From UBA1672 sp050633645 (GTDB lineage Bacteria > Pseudomonadota > Alphaproteobacteria > Micavibrionales > Micavibrionaceae), in the NCBI GenBank assembly GCA_050633645.1, contig JBOEGX010000004.1, positions 62,001 to 126,000 on the forward strand: a stretch of 64,000 nucleotides of DNA, given 5' to 3'. Each line of letters starts with the position of its first letter. The stretch's first letter is position 1. Below the pieces are notes generated by a model. The model made no database searches. It was not told where the DNA came from and saw nothing but the letters and a program-made list of their open reading frames with translations. Below, piece by piece: positions 45,691-54,710 of the stretch. The position numbers were made by a program, and so were the translations under genes.

Positions 45691-46206
45691 TCAATTTCCC
45701 AAGCTTTTCATCATCATGAGACTTAAATTCTCGTCAATCGGCTTAAAATCACCAACACCAACAGGTTTTCGATCATACGTCACCCCAAACCCATCGGGAA
45801 CATATCCCATCTTTATATAAAGACGTTGCGCCGCGCCAAAAGATTGATCTAAACCGACACCAATCCCCATAACGTCATAGCCTCTCTCCGCCGCACGATC
45901 CTCACAATACTCCACCAATTTACGCCCAATGCCCCGTTTCCTGAATTCAGGTATTACATTCAAATCCTGAACCTCAGGCACTCCTAGTTTTTTAAACAAC
46001 CCATAACGCGGTGACCAATTTAAAATGCAATGCCCGACAAACCCAACATCTCTAAACGAAACGGCATATAAATCGAAATCACCCAACGCCTGCCGCTCAA
46101 AACACTGCTCGTAATACTCAATATCCGTAAAATTTGAATATTTATCGAGCAACGCCCAAAATGCCGCCTCTTGATCCTTGCTAACTTTACTGATGTTTAT
46201 ATTCAT
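45691..46206 (-). CDS. GNAT family N-acetyltransferase
   Basis: The 171-aa product has the acetyl-CoA-binding block VIPEFRKRGIGRKLVEYCED (about residues 85-104), with the R-x-x-G-I-G loop, preceded by a central strand (VGHCILNWSP). The C-terminus contains RLYIKMGYVPDGFGVTYD, as in many GNAT proteins. Substrate unknown. It is divergent from the charged secreted protein. Confidence 0.85.
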   Translation of the reverse strand: MNINISKVSKDQEAAFWALLDKYSNFTDIEYYEQCFERQALGDFDLYAVSFRDVGFVGHCILNWSPRYGLFKKLGVPEVQDLNVIPEFRKRGIGRKLVEYCEDRAAERGYDVMGIGVGLDQSFGAAQRLYIKMGYVPDGFGVTYDRKPVGVGDFKPIDENLSLMMMKSLGN

Positions 46207-46282
46207 TTTCGGCGATTACTCTTGCATATTCCTACAAAATCCCACTAATATTACCCAACATACTACGAAAGAGATTAAGCCA

Positions 46283-46861
46283 ATGTGCAAAAATTCAAAA
46301 CTGTTTTTATTTGTTTGTATGATGTTTTTGATTGAAATCCCAAATTCACAAGCAACTGGTCCCCTTACTGATTCTAATCCCCCAGAAAAGGGAGCTGAAA
46401 AAGTAGCTGAAAAAACCAAAGGCATGCGAAGCTGGGCGCCTGCCCCTCAAAAAACAGAGGAAAAAGAAAAATCTCCACAAAAAACAGTCAAAGACGAATC
46501 TGAATTATCCAAAGAAGAGCGCAGCGTTATCGACGATATAGACAAGCTCCTATCAGAAGACGAAGAACAAAAAAACGGTGATGACAAAAACCTAACACCC
46601 GAAGAAAAGCTTTGGAAAAAATATAAAGACTTGGCCAAAAACGGAAAAAAAGAAAAAGAAAATCCCGCCAAATCGGATAAGGACAAAGAAGACGTCGAAA
46701 AAGAAAAAGACGACCAAGACAAAGAAACAGCAGAAGCGTCAGAAACACCTCCCGAAGAAGAAAAGGCAGCCACAGGAATCGCCGCTATTTTAGAGAAATA
46801 CAAAAAGTCTCAAGAGGGAAAAAGCGGTATGAACTCACGTTCATTCGGAAACATTGATTAA
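46283..46861 (+). CDS. Secreted highly charged (Lys/Glu-rich) protein, 192 aa
   Basis: The ATG at 46283 begins a signal peptide (MCKNSKLFLFVCMMFLIEIPNSQA). The mature part is almost all Lys, Glu and Asp, with short stretches such as EKVAEKTKG, SELSKEERSVIDDIDKLLSE and DKDKEDVEKEKDDQDKE, so it is likely disordered or coiled. No family is recognised. The stop is just before the polyprenyl synthase gene. Confidence 0.7.
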   Translation: MCKNSKLFLFVCMMFLIEIPNSQATGPLTDSNPPEKGAEKVAEKTKGMRSWAPAPQKTEEKEKSPQKTVKDESELSKEERSVIDDIDKLLSEDEEQKNGDDKNLTPEEKLWKKYKDLAKNGKKEKENPAKSDKDKEDVEKEKDDQDKETAEASETPPEEEKAATGIAAILEKYKKSQEGKSGMNSRSFGNID

Positions 46862-46934
46862 ATCCACCTGGTTTTCAAAACCAACGCACTCTTTACGCTT
46901 GATAGAGCACATAAAACCTGTTTTAACTCAAACC

Positions 46935-47948
46935 ATGCAGACATTAAGCGCAGAAAAACCAAAAACCATCGCAAACCCATTGCAAAAGCTCTCGGATTTG
47001 CTCGATGCCGATATGCGAGAAGTCGATGCCCTCATCATTAAAAACATGCAATCAGATGTTCCGCTCATACCAAAACTTGCGGAATATCTAATATCCGCAG
47101 GGGGAAAGCGTATCCGCCCTCTTCTAACCCTTGCAAGCACCGCAATGTTCGACGGCAATATGAAACAATCATATCTTCTCGCCGCTGCCGTAGAATTCAT
47201 TCATACCGCCACCCTTCTCCATGATGATGTGGTAGATGAAAGCAACGAACGCCGCGGTAAAAAGGCCGCAAACCTTATCTACGGAAATCAGGCCAGCGTC
47301 CTTGTTGGCGACTTTCTCTTTTCCAAGGCTTTCCAAATGATGGTAGAGAGCGAATCGCTCAAGATTTTATCCATCCTATCGGGCGCATCCGCCATCATCG
47401 CCCAAGGTGAAGTTCTGCAACTCTCAACCACCAATGATATCCAAACAGATCTCCCCGCATATTTAGAAGTCATCGAATCCAAAACCGCCGCCCTGTTTGA
47501 GGCATCATGCGAAGTCGGCGCGGTTATATCAAATCAAAACCAAACAACAATCGATGCCATGCGCGATTACGGTATGAAACTAGGCACAGCCTTCCAAATT
47601 ATTGATGACGCCCTCGATTACGCCGCAGATCAAAAAACTCTGGGCAAAGAAATTGGCGATGATTTCCGCGAAGGAAAAATGACCGCCCCCGTAATTTTCG
47701 CCCTTCAAAACGCCTCCGATGAAGAACGTAATTTTTGGAAACGCACCTTGGGATATAAAAACCAAAAAGACGATGACTTTGACCACGCCATGCATCTGAT
47801 CAACAAACACAACGCATTGGACAAAACAATAGACCTCGCAAAAGAATATGCCCTCGGCGCACGTAACTCTTTGGCGTCCACTCCGAATAACACTTATAAG
47901 GCACTTCTTTGTGATTTAACAGATTACACAATATCCCGAAGCTTCTAA
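46935..47948 (+). CDS. ispB: Long-chain polyprenyl diphosphate synthase (octaprenyl/decaprenyl type)
   Basis: It makes the isoprenoid side chain of ubiquinone. I chose the ATG at 46935 (337 aa); the longer frame begins with TTG and has an unlikely leader. Key motifs are LISAGGKRIRPLL (about residues 53-65), the first Asp-rich motif LLHDDVVDES (about 94-103), GDFLFSKAF, and the second motif IDDALDY (about 223-229). Chain length is not decided by sequence alone. It uses the farnesyl diphosphate made by IspA. Confidence 0.92.
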   Translation: MQTLSAEKPKTIANPLQKLSDLLDADMREVDALIIKNMQSDVPLIPKLAEYLISAGGKRIRPLLTLASTAMFDGNMKQSYLLAAAVEFIHTATLLHDDVVDESNERRGKKAANLIYGNQASVLVGDFLFSKAFQMMVESESLKILSILSGASAIIAQGEVLQLSTTNDIQTDLPAYLEVIESKTAALFEASCEVGAVISNQNQTTIDAMRDYGMKLGTAFQIIDDALDYAADQKTLGKEIGDDFREGKMTAPVIFALQNASDEERNFWKRTLGYKNQKDDDFDHAMHLINKHNALDKTIDLAKEYALGARNSLASTPNNTYKALLCDLTDYTISRSF

Positions 47949-47961
47949 GTCAGAGAATAAA

Positions 47962-49101
47962 ATGGATAACCACGATCATAATAAGGCAGAGCCAACGGGC
48001 AGATGCTGCGGCACGACAAAACCCGCACCAAACAATCACGACAATCACGACAATCACGACAATCACGACAATCATGGACACGCACACCCACAAAAAAAAA
48101 TCGACTATATCTTATGGGGAAGCGCCCTTATCCTATGCATAACCATCGGCGCAAGCACCCTCCTGCAATCCCCTCCGCAACATCTTCACCACTTCGCACA
48201 TACCGCAACACAAATCCTACACAGCATGTGGTGGGGAATCGCCATCGGTATAGTGCTTATCGGCCTGATGAGCAAAATTCCACGCGACATTTTCACCGCC
48301 CTCATGGGACGAAGCGATAGCTTCGGCGGCCTTATCCGCGCCGTATTTGGCGGGGTTTTCCTTGATTTATGCTGCCACGGCATCTTACTCGTCGCAGCAA
48401 AACTCTATGAACGCGGGGTCAGCCTCGCACAAGTCGTCACATTTCTGGTCGCAAGCCCATGGAACTCATTCTCCCTCACCCTCGTCCTCATCGGGTTAAT
48501 AGGCCTAAAATGGACGATTGCCTATATCATCGGCTCTATGATCATCGCCGTCATTACAGGCATGATATTACAAGTGATGACCCGCAAGGGCACACTACCC
48601 GCAAATCATAATCAGGCCGACATCGCCGAAAATTATAATATAAAGGAAGAATTGGCACAGCTGTTTAAATCCATCACCATCACAAAATCAGGGACATTCG
48701 GCATTTTAAAAACGGGCCTCACCGAAGGACAAATGATCATCAAATGGCTACTCTTCGGTACAATCATTGCGGCATCCCTTCGAACCTTCGTACCCGCCGA
48801 TATGTTCGCCACATGGTTAGGGCCCAATATCGCGGGACTATTCATCACACTCATCATCGCTACCATCGTTGAGATATGCTCCGAAGGCTCCGCCCCAATC
48901 GCAAGTGAAATCGTCACAAGCGCAAACGCCCCTGGAAACGGCTTCACCTTTTTAATGGCGGGCGTTGCAACTGATTACACCGAATTCATGGCCATCCGTG
49001 AATTCACAGGAAGCTGGAAAATCGCTCTGGCCATCCCCCTCATCACCGTCCCCCAAGTCCTGCTCATCGGATTCCTAATGAACATGGCCGCCGCAGGATA
49101 A
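47962..49101 (+). CDS. PF03773-type permease (ArsP/SO_0444-like) with His-rich N-terminus
   Basis: The 379-aa product starts with a His/Asp/Asn-rich cytoplasmic tail (residues 1-45, with GRCCG and a run of N-H-D repeats). Eight or so membrane helices follow. CCHGILLVAAKLYERG (about 136-151) and FLVASPWNSFSLTLVL are characteristic of the permease family (ArsP_1, PF03773), including metal(loid) efflux proteins. The His-rich tail and the Cys pair suggest metal binding. The substrate is unknown; copper, zinc and arsenic compounds are possibilities. Confidence 0.85.
   Translation: MDNHDHNKAEPTGRCCGTTKPAPNNHDNHDNHDNHDNHGHAHPQKKIDYILWGSALILCITIGASTLLQSPPQHLHHFAHTATQILHSMWWGIAIGIVLIGLMSKIPRDIFTALMGRSDSFGGLIRAVFGGVFLDLCCHGILLVAAKLYERGVSLAQVVTFLVASPWNSFSLTLVLIGLIGLKWTIAYIIGSMIIAVITGMILQVMTRKGTLPANHNQADIAENYNIKEELAQLFKSITITKSGTFGILKTGLTEGQMIIKWLLFGTIIAASLRTFVPADMFATWLGPNIAGLFITLIIATIVEICSEGSAPIASEIVTSANAPGNGFTFLMAGVATDYTEFMAIREFTGSWKIALAIPLITVPQVLLIGFLMNMAAAG
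48034..48078 (+). repeat. 9-bp coding tandem repeat, 4-5 copies
   Basis: AATCACGAC is repeated four times exactly and once imperfectly, encoding an Asn-His-Asp repeat in the permease N-terminus. Such repeats can change length by slipped-strand replication. Confidence 0.95.
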
Positions 49102-49104
49102 AGA

Positions 49105-49145
49105 GCATAAAAAAAGCGAGGCAATCACACCCCGCTTTTCCAAAA
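49105..49145. terminator. Candidate terminator between the permease gene and the periplasmic unknown
   Basis: AAAAGCGAGG and CCCCGCTTTT form a stem with one mismatch around an 8-base loop, flanked by A and T runs. It sits between convergent genes and may serve both. Confidence 0.7.
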
Positions 49146-49162
49146 CTTCAAACTCGACGAAC

Positions 49163-50698
49163 TTATTTCAAAACACTCGCCGCATCTTGCCCATTGATCA
49201 AGGTCTGACCATCTGGCGTAACTTCAAATGTATAACCATAAGCAGGCTTGCCATTCGGCCCGCTCTCCGCTGTTCCAATTTCTTTGATCTTCAACAGCCC
49301 CTCATGTAAATCGCGCGGCGCACCTTCACCTTTGGCCTCTACCACAGAAATCAAAACATCCAATCCCTCAAATACAGTTTTAAGCTTCGCCGTAAACCCC
49401 ATCATGGCTTTCAAATCCGCAACGGCTTCACCATTCATCGAAAAGTCATAAACACTATTACTCAAACCATTTTCAGAAATAGTTGCCTTCACCCCCGACT
49501 GCGTCAACAAGGCCGGTAATTTCATCATAAGACCAAGCCCAACCATCTGCGCCATCTCTGGGTTTGCGGCAATAGACGACATCGAATTCTTACCCATCTC
49601 ACTCAACGACGTATAAGGAAGGTTTTCCAATTTAATATCAATCTTTGCCTTGGTTGGAATAACATCCTGAATATCTTCCATATCAGATGATTGAATTGAA
49701 AGACCATTATAATCCCCCGTCAAATCAAGAACACCTGCATCAGATTTAAGCCCCGAAAAAGCCATACCAAAGGACGCATCACCAAGACGAACTTCATCAT
49801 CATTCCCAAGTGATTTCACTGACAGGTTTTTCAAACCATATCCCGCCGAAAAACCATTCCAATCAAAATCATAAAAATCCGTCAACGCATTAATCATTTC
49901 CTTTTGACTTTCAGGTGTCTCTTCTCCGCCATTTGTTACCGAACTCATCGCTTCGGCAAACCGCACAACCTTTTCTTGATACTCAACCAAACGTGGCAAC
50001 TTAATTTGATCCATATCACCTTCAAATTTAAATTCTTCAAATCGCACAGATTCTGCCTCCTCAGGCGGTGCAATTTCAACATTCCCCAAAGACACTTTAA
50101 ATGGGCCACTGTAATAACCATCAGAAACCTCATTAAAATTTTGATAAATCTGAACGCCACCAAGCTTAAACCCGACATCTTCGCCATTGGCATCAAACGT
50201 AATATCAGAAACATTCATATTAAGCTTCGTGAAATAACCCAGATTCTCATTAAGAATACCAATCGTATTTTGCTTACCCAAATTAACTTTAAACACCGCC
50301 GCATTCTTATCACCTTCGATCAATGTAAGGCTTTCGGGAAATTGAATAACCGTCTTCCAATCACCCGCCTTCGCATCGGGAACGGCGCTCATCGAAATAA
50401 CCCCGACGTCAACAACACCGCCATATATCTCTTTATTGACCTGCGCTAATTCATTCGGCGCTTTTAATAAAATACGCGGAAACGTAACAGCGTAATAATC
50501 GGCCATTTGCTCAACCACAACTTCACCGTCATATTCAACAACAACGCTGTCAAACGCCTCACCAGTTTTCTTCTGATAGTCCAACAGTCCCTGAACCATT
50601 TTTTTCAAAGACTGCGCCCCCTGATCATTAATTTCAACCGCCATAGCCTGAACGGGTAAAAACGCAAAAACACCCAAAATGGTAAGAAACCTGAACAT
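49163..50698 (-). CDS. Large periplasmic hypothetical protein, 511 aa
   Basis: A signal peptide (residues 1-20, MFRFLTILGVFAFLPVQAMA) is followed by a long beta-rich domain with repeated structure such as FKLGGVQIYQNF, FKVSLGNVEI and VRLGDASFGMAF. It resembles large periplasmic proteins (for example DUF945/DUF2125-like), but I cannot assign the family. No Cys, and no catalytic motif. It is divergent from the helicase-tail gene with 127 bases between them. Confidence 0.7.
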   Translation of the reverse strand: MFRFLTILGVFAFLPVQAMAVEINDQGAQSLKKMVQGLLDYQKKTGEAFDSVVVEYDGEVVVEQMADYYAVTFPRILLKAPNELAQVNKEIYGGVVDVGVISMSAVPDAKAGDWKTVIQFPESLTLIEGDKNAAVFKVNLGKQNTIGILNENLGYFTKLNMNVSDITFDANGEDVGFKLGGVQIYQNFNEVSDGYYSGPFKVSLGNVEIAPPEEAESVRFEEFKFEGDMDQIKLPRLVEYQEKVVRFAEAMSSVTNGGEETPESQKEMINALTDFYDFDWNGFSAGYGLKNLSVKSLGNDDEVRLGDASFGMAFSGLKSDAGVLDLTGDYNGLSIQSSDMEDIQDVIPTKAKIDIKLENLPYTSLSEMGKNSMSSIAANPEMAQMVGLGLMMKLPALLTQSGVKATISENGLSNSVYDFSMNGEAVADLKAMMGFTAKLKTVFEGLDVLISVVEAKGEGAPRDLHEGLLKIKEIGTAESGPNGKPAYGYTFEVTPDGQTLINGQDAASVLK

Positions 50699-50825
50699 AA
50701 TATTCCCTTATCTTTAATAAAAACATTAATTATCGGGCGAATTTATACAAAAACTCTTGCTGTGTCCAAGGATAATCGGCATTAATAGGCATCCGTTTAA
50801 CAATTAATATAAGATTTTTAAAATA

Positions 50826-51977
50826 ATGTTGGAATCCAAAGCGTCTCAATTTTCTCTTTCTCCTGATGGCCATATATTGTGGCAGGAAAAACAAAACAAC
50901 CCTGTCCCTGGTGTCGCCGTTGCAAAACTTGAAAAAGGCGCACATGCCATGCACCCCCTGATCAAGGTTTTAGAAACGGATCTCACGGCAAAACAAGACG
51001 CCAACACATTAAAAAATCATTTGGCGATATGGCTTAAAACCCACACCCAAGAAGTTTTAGAGCCTCTAACACTTCTCGAAACACCACAAGGTGTAGAGCC
51101 AAAACAAGACGCTGTTTCAAAAATTGCAGCCAAAATATATGACGGCCTTGGCATCGTCCCGCGCGAAGACCTCGAAGATGTAATTGCCGATCTCACCCCC
51201 GAAACCCGTGTTGATTTACGCGCAAAGAAAATACGCCTCGGCCCCGTTTTGGCCTTCATACCAATTTTGAAAAAACCCGCCGCTGTGAAACTCCGCGCAA
51301 TTTTCTGGTCGCTCTATAATGACGCACCTCTTCCTGCAAAAGTCCCCGCAGACGGAATCGTATCCGCCCGCATAGACGATGAAAACCCGAACGAAGATTT
51401 CTACCGCGCCATAAGCTACCCCCTCTACGGTGGCCGCGCCGTACGCATTGATATGCTCGACCGCGTCATAAGCTGCGTTTACGATCACGCGGATAAGGGT
51501 AAATTTCAGGCACGCCACGAAATGGCCGAATGGCTAGGCTGTACAATCGATGACCTCTACAAAGTCCTCGAAGCAATGGGGCACACAAAAACCTATGACC
51601 CCGCCGACCATATAGAGCCCGAAACAACGGTGGAAGAAAAACCAGCAGAAGAATCGCCAAAAGCGGAAGAAGCAACAACATCTGAGCCAGCACCACAAGC
51701 CGACACACCAAAACCCGAAGCCAAAAAGCCAGAGCTAGCAACCTTCCGCCTCAAAAAGGGCAAGGCCTTCCAAAAGGGCGAAAAAGCCACAGACCGCCGT
51801 GATAAAAAGAAATTCGATAAATCAACGGATAAGAAAAAAGATTCATCACGCAAAAAAGACTTCAAATCAAAAGATAAGAAAAAACCGCGTGATAATTCCC
51901 CTCGTATCATAAGCATCGAAGCAAAAAAGAATGACGAAGATTCTCCTTTCGCAATTCTTCAACAACTTAAGAAGTGA
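50826..51977 (+). CDS. Stand-alone C-terminal module of an MgpS-like helicase
   Basis: The 383-aa product resembles only the C-terminal part of the roughly 1000-aa alphaproteobacterial helicases (MgpS-like). Landmarks are KKIRLGPVLAFIPILKKPAA (about residues 135-154), then VKLRAIFWSLYNDAPLPAKV, GRAVRIDMLDRVISCVYD, KGKFQARHEMAEWLGCTIDD and the C-terminal DSPFAILQQLKK. No Walker A, DExH or other helicase motif is present. A long Pro/Glu linker and a Lys-rich tail (about 300-365) fit nucleic acid binding. The function without the motor is unknown. Confidence 0.75.
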   Translation: MLESKASQFSLSPDGHILWQEKQNNPVPGVAVAKLEKGAHAMHPLIKVLETDLTAKQDANTLKNHLAIWLKTHTQEVLEPLTLLETPQGVEPKQDAVSKIAAKIYDGLGIVPREDLEDVIADLTPETRVDLRAKKIRLGPVLAFIPILKKPAAVKLRAIFWSLYNDAPLPAKVPADGIVSARIDDENPNEDFYRAISYPLYGGRAVRIDMLDRVISCVYDHADKGKFQARHEMAEWLGCTIDDLYKVLEAMGHTKTYDPADHIEPETTVEEKPAEESPKAEEATTSEPAPQADTPKPEAKKPELATFRLKKGKAFQKGEKATDRRDKKKFDKSTDKKKDSSRKKDFKSKDKKKPRDNSPRIISIEAKKNDEDSPFAILQQLKK

Positions 51978-51983
51978 TTTTAA

Positions 51984-52373
51984 ATGATACGCCGTGCATA
52001 TAAAAAACCCTTGTTTTTATGCTGCATGGTTTTTCTTCTGTCCCTAACCATATCCACACAAACGCATGCCGCGCATTTCTCAGGGGAATATTTACACAAG
52101 GTATGCTCCGTCGACAAAGCCGGAAAAGAGCTCATCCAAGGCGGGAAAATCGCCTGCCAATCTTATATCGCTGGCGTAATTGACTATCACAACATGCTCA
52201 AATCCATGGATTTAACATCAGACATGAATTTCTGCGTGCCTGAAGACATCTCCCTCAATGAGTTACAATTAAAAGTCCTCTTCTACCTCAGCAAACGAAA
52301 TAAACTACACAGAAAATTCGTCGCCGCCCCCGCCGTGACAATGGCTCTATATTCCTTCTATCCATGCAAGTAA
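51984..52373 (+). CDS. Rap1a/Tai-like small secreted protein, 129 aa
   Basis: A signal peptide (residues 1-29, ending THAAH) is followed by about 100 residues with four Cys: HKVCSVDK, KIACQSYIAGV, NFCVPEDISL and SFYPCK. The spacing and the order C-x-C, GYI/SYIAGV, C-x-P-x-x-x-S/T and final C match the Rap1a/Tai family (PF18602), named for T6SS immunity proteins of Serratia. Many members are orphans in non-T6SS contexts. There are no T6SS genes here. It starts 6 bases after the helicase-tail gene. Confidence 0.75.
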   Translation: MIRRAYKKPLFLCCMVFLLSLTISTQTHAAHFSGEYLHKVCSVDKAGKELIQGGKIACQSYIAGVIDYHNMLKSMDLTSDMNFCVPEDISLNELQLKVLFYLSKRNKLHRKFVAAPAVTMALYSFYPCK

Positions 52374-52431
52374 TAAAATAGTAAGGTTTTTCTGGTGTAC
52401 TCTAATTTGAATAAAACCAAACGGGCAAATA

Positions 52432-52959
52432 ATGGCTAAGAAAAAATATGAACATGTCATCCGCTTGGAACGAGATACAGATGATTACATCCTTCCAAAA
52501 GATTTCTACGACATCCTCGTCAACCGCCTCCTTCCCGTCATCAGCCTGACATACATCGCCGCCATCATCGGCATATCCGCAAGCAAAGGCGACTTCATCC
52601 ATTACATGTTTGAGGAACGCACCGCCTATATGATGGCACTTTTCGTTGTTCTTTGGGTTTCGGGCCCCGGTATCATATGGATTTTATTGCACGGCAGCCC
52701 GCTTTTTAATCACGTCGCCGATATCTGGTATAAAATACTCGCCGCTCTCATGGTTTTAACACTCGCCGTAAGCTTCATCCTCTTCCCCGAAGCCAATATC
52801 TATGGCTTAAGACTATATTTCGGAATGTCGATCCCCGTATTCGTCGTGATCTATTTATTCTTCATCAAGGGCGGCCTACCAGAAATCGCATCATATCCGC
52901 TCAATGCACTTGGCTTTTGCGCCCTTCTCTATGGCGGCGCGGTCAATTTCTTATTTTAA
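52432..52959 (+). CDS. Hypothetical membrane protein, 175 aa
   Basis: The first 35 residues are polar (KKKYEHVIRLERDTDDYI). Four or five hydrophobic helices (about residues 38-55, 68-90, 100-122, 125-145 and 155-173) then fill the protein. No family is recognised. Its end overlaps the convergent hemW by 9 bases. Confidence 0.7.
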   Translation: MAKKKYEHVIRLERDTDDYILPKDFYDILVNRLLPVISLTYIAAIIGISASKGDFIHYMFEERTAYMMALFVVLWVSGPGIIWILLHGSPLFNHVADIWYKILAALMVLTLAVSFILFPEANIYGLRLYFGMSIPVFVVIYLFFIKGGLPEIASYPLNALGFCALLYGGAVNFLF

Positions 52960-54108
52960 TATATATGGGATAATCGCATTAAGCCGCAGCCCCCCCTCCC
53001 GCGTCAATTTGACATTATCCGCATCGCGCACCAACCACCCCTCATTTTGTGCAATCTTCATATGCGTCAAATCTATCATATCGGCGAATTCCAACCCCGA
53101 TAGCGCCTCACATCGCGCAATCGATATACCATCACCAAGACGCAGCCCCATCATAACACTCTCGAAAAATCTGTCTTCGGCGCTTAAATTTTCAAACGGA
53201 TGCGATCCATGCCCGTTCTCTTGCACGCGTTTAAGCCATATTTCCGGCGCGGCATGATCACGGCTTGCATATTTTTCCGCGCCTTTCATAAAGCGCCCAT
53301 GCGCCCCCGCGCCCACTCCGATATAATCCGCCATCTGCCAATAAATCAGATTATGGCGACATTCCTGCCCTGCATTCGCATGATTGGAAACCTCATAAGT
53401 GCCCATCCCCGCGCCCTCCATAATATCCTGCGTCACATGATAAAATTCCGCGCCCTTTACATCATCGGGAATTGAAAACTCCCCGCGAGAATGCCGCATA
53501 TAAAACGGCGTATTACGCTCAATAGTAAGCTGATACAGTGACATATGCCCGCGCGCATGGCTAACCGCTCCACTAAGCTCACGCTCCCACTCCGCCAAAG
53601 ATTGTTCGGGCCGCGCATAAATAAGATCAAAGCTATAGCGATCAAAACATTTCCGCGCGATATCGATGGCTTTAAGCACCTCGGGCACACTATGCTCCCG
53701 CCCGAAAAACTTCAAATCCGCATCATTCATCGCCTGCACGCCAAGCGATATCCGGTTCACCCCCGCCGCACGAAATCCTTGGAACTTCTCAATTTCAACC
53801 GAGGTTGGATTGGCTTCGAGCGTAATCTCAATATCATTGGCGACGCTCCACAAACGCTGCACTGCGTCTATAATACGCGCAACGCTTTCAGGCTGCATTA
53901 AGCTCGGCGTACCACCGCCAAAGAATATCGAAACCACATGTTTATCGGGAATCATCACCGCATAATGCTCAAGCGCCTTAACATAGGCATCCACCCAAAC
54001 GGCTTGATCTATTTTTTCACGCACATGGGAGTTAAAATCACAATACGGGCATTTCGCCGCACAAAACGGCCAATGAATATAAACGCCCATTTGATTGGCG
54101 CGAAACAT
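52951..54108 (-). CDS. hemW: Radical SAM haem chaperone HemW (formerly HemN-like)
   Basis: HemW is a radical-SAM, haem-binding protein related to oxygen-independent coproporphyrinogen oxidase. I chose the ATG at 54108, which follows AAGGG and the rdgB stop directly; the longer frame starts with TTG inside rdgB. The 385-aa product has the [4Fe-4S] motif CAAKCPYCDF (C-x3-C-x2-C, about residues 16-25), GGGTPSLM (about 65-72) and the C-terminal HemN domain (ADYIGVGAGAHGRF). It lacks the N-terminal extension of true HemN. Third gene of rph-rdgB-hemW. Confidence 0.93.
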   Translation of the reverse strand: MFRANQMGVYIHWPFCAAKCPYCDFNSHVREKIDQAVWVDAYVKALEHYAVMIPDKHVVSIFFGGGTPSLMQPESVARIIDAVQRLWSVANDIEITLEANPTSVEIEKFQGFRAAGVNRISLGVQAMNDADLKFFGREHSVPEVLKAIDIARKCFDRYSFDLIYARPEQSLAEWERELSGAVSHARGHMSLYQLTIERNTPFYMRHSRGEFSIPDDVKGAEFYHVTQDIMEGAGMGTYEVSNHANAGQECRHNLIYWQMADYIGVGAGAHGRFMKGAEKYASRDHAAPEIWLKRVQENGHGSHPFENLSAEDRFFESVMMGLRLGDGISIARCEALSGLEFADMIDLTHMKIAQNEGWLVRDADNVKLTREGGLRLNAIIPYILK

Positions 54109-54110
54109 AG

Positions 54111-54707
54111 CTAGCCCTTCAGGCAATTTTGAACAAGCAACTCAAACGCCTTGGCGCGATGCGATATCGCCTGCTTCGCATCGCCATCCATCTCGGCAAA
54201 GGTAATATCATAGCCATCGGGTTGAAACACAGGGTCATAACCAAACCCCTTCGCCCCGCGCATCGGCCAAATAATATTGCCATGTACGCGTCCCTCAAAC
54301 ACCTCAGAATGACCATCAGGCCACCCAAGCGCGAGCGTACAAACAAAAGACGCACTGCGATCTGGCATATCGCCCAATGCCTCATGCACCTTTTTCATGG
54401 CGAGATTAAAATCCTTGCTCTCGCCGCCCCATCGCGCCGAATAAATCCCTGGATCACCATGAAGAGCATTCACCGCCAAACCACTATCATCCGCCAAACA
54501 TATCTTGCCACAGCTTTGCGCGGCGGATTGCGCCTTTAAAATTGCATTCTCCGCAAAAGTTGCCCCTGTTTCCTCTGGCTCGGCCAAATCCAAATCACTG
54601 GCAGTATAGAATTTAGAGACATATGGTGATAGAAGTGCAGAAATCTCCCGCGCCTTCCCCGCATTATGGGTCGCAATCACCAATTCATCGCCTGTGAATT
54701 TTCGCAT
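54111..54707 (-). CDS. rdgB: Non-canonical purine NTP pyrophosphatase (RdgB/HAM1)
   Basis: RdgB hydrolyses dITP, XTP and related nucleotides, keeping them out of DNA. The ATG at 54707 lies just after the rph stop. The 198-aa product has the N-terminal IATHNAGKAREI (about residues 11-22), the substrate block LADDSGLAVNALHGDPGIYS (about 71-90), GFGYDPVFQP and the C-terminal AISHRAKA. Tightly coupled to rph upstream and hemW downstream. Confidence 0.95.
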   Translation of the reverse strand: MRKFTGDELVIATHNAGKAREISALLSPYVSKFYTASDLDLAEPEETGATFAENAILKAQSAAQSCGKICLADDSGLAVNALHGDPGIYSARWGGESKDFNLAMKKVHEALGDMPDRSASFVCTLALGWPDGHSEVFEGRVHGNIIWPMRGAKGFGYDPVFQPDGYDITFAEMDGDAKQAISHRAKAFELLVQNCLKG

Positions 54708-54710
54708 CAA

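Noticed and set aside
48034..48078. Tandem repeat considered as a CRISPR array
   Set aside because: The unit is 9 bases without spacers and lies in a coding frame.
53457..53965. Overlapping plus/minus ORFs inside hemW
   Set aside because: They are shadows of hemW in other frames, caused by the G+T/A+C bias of the strands.
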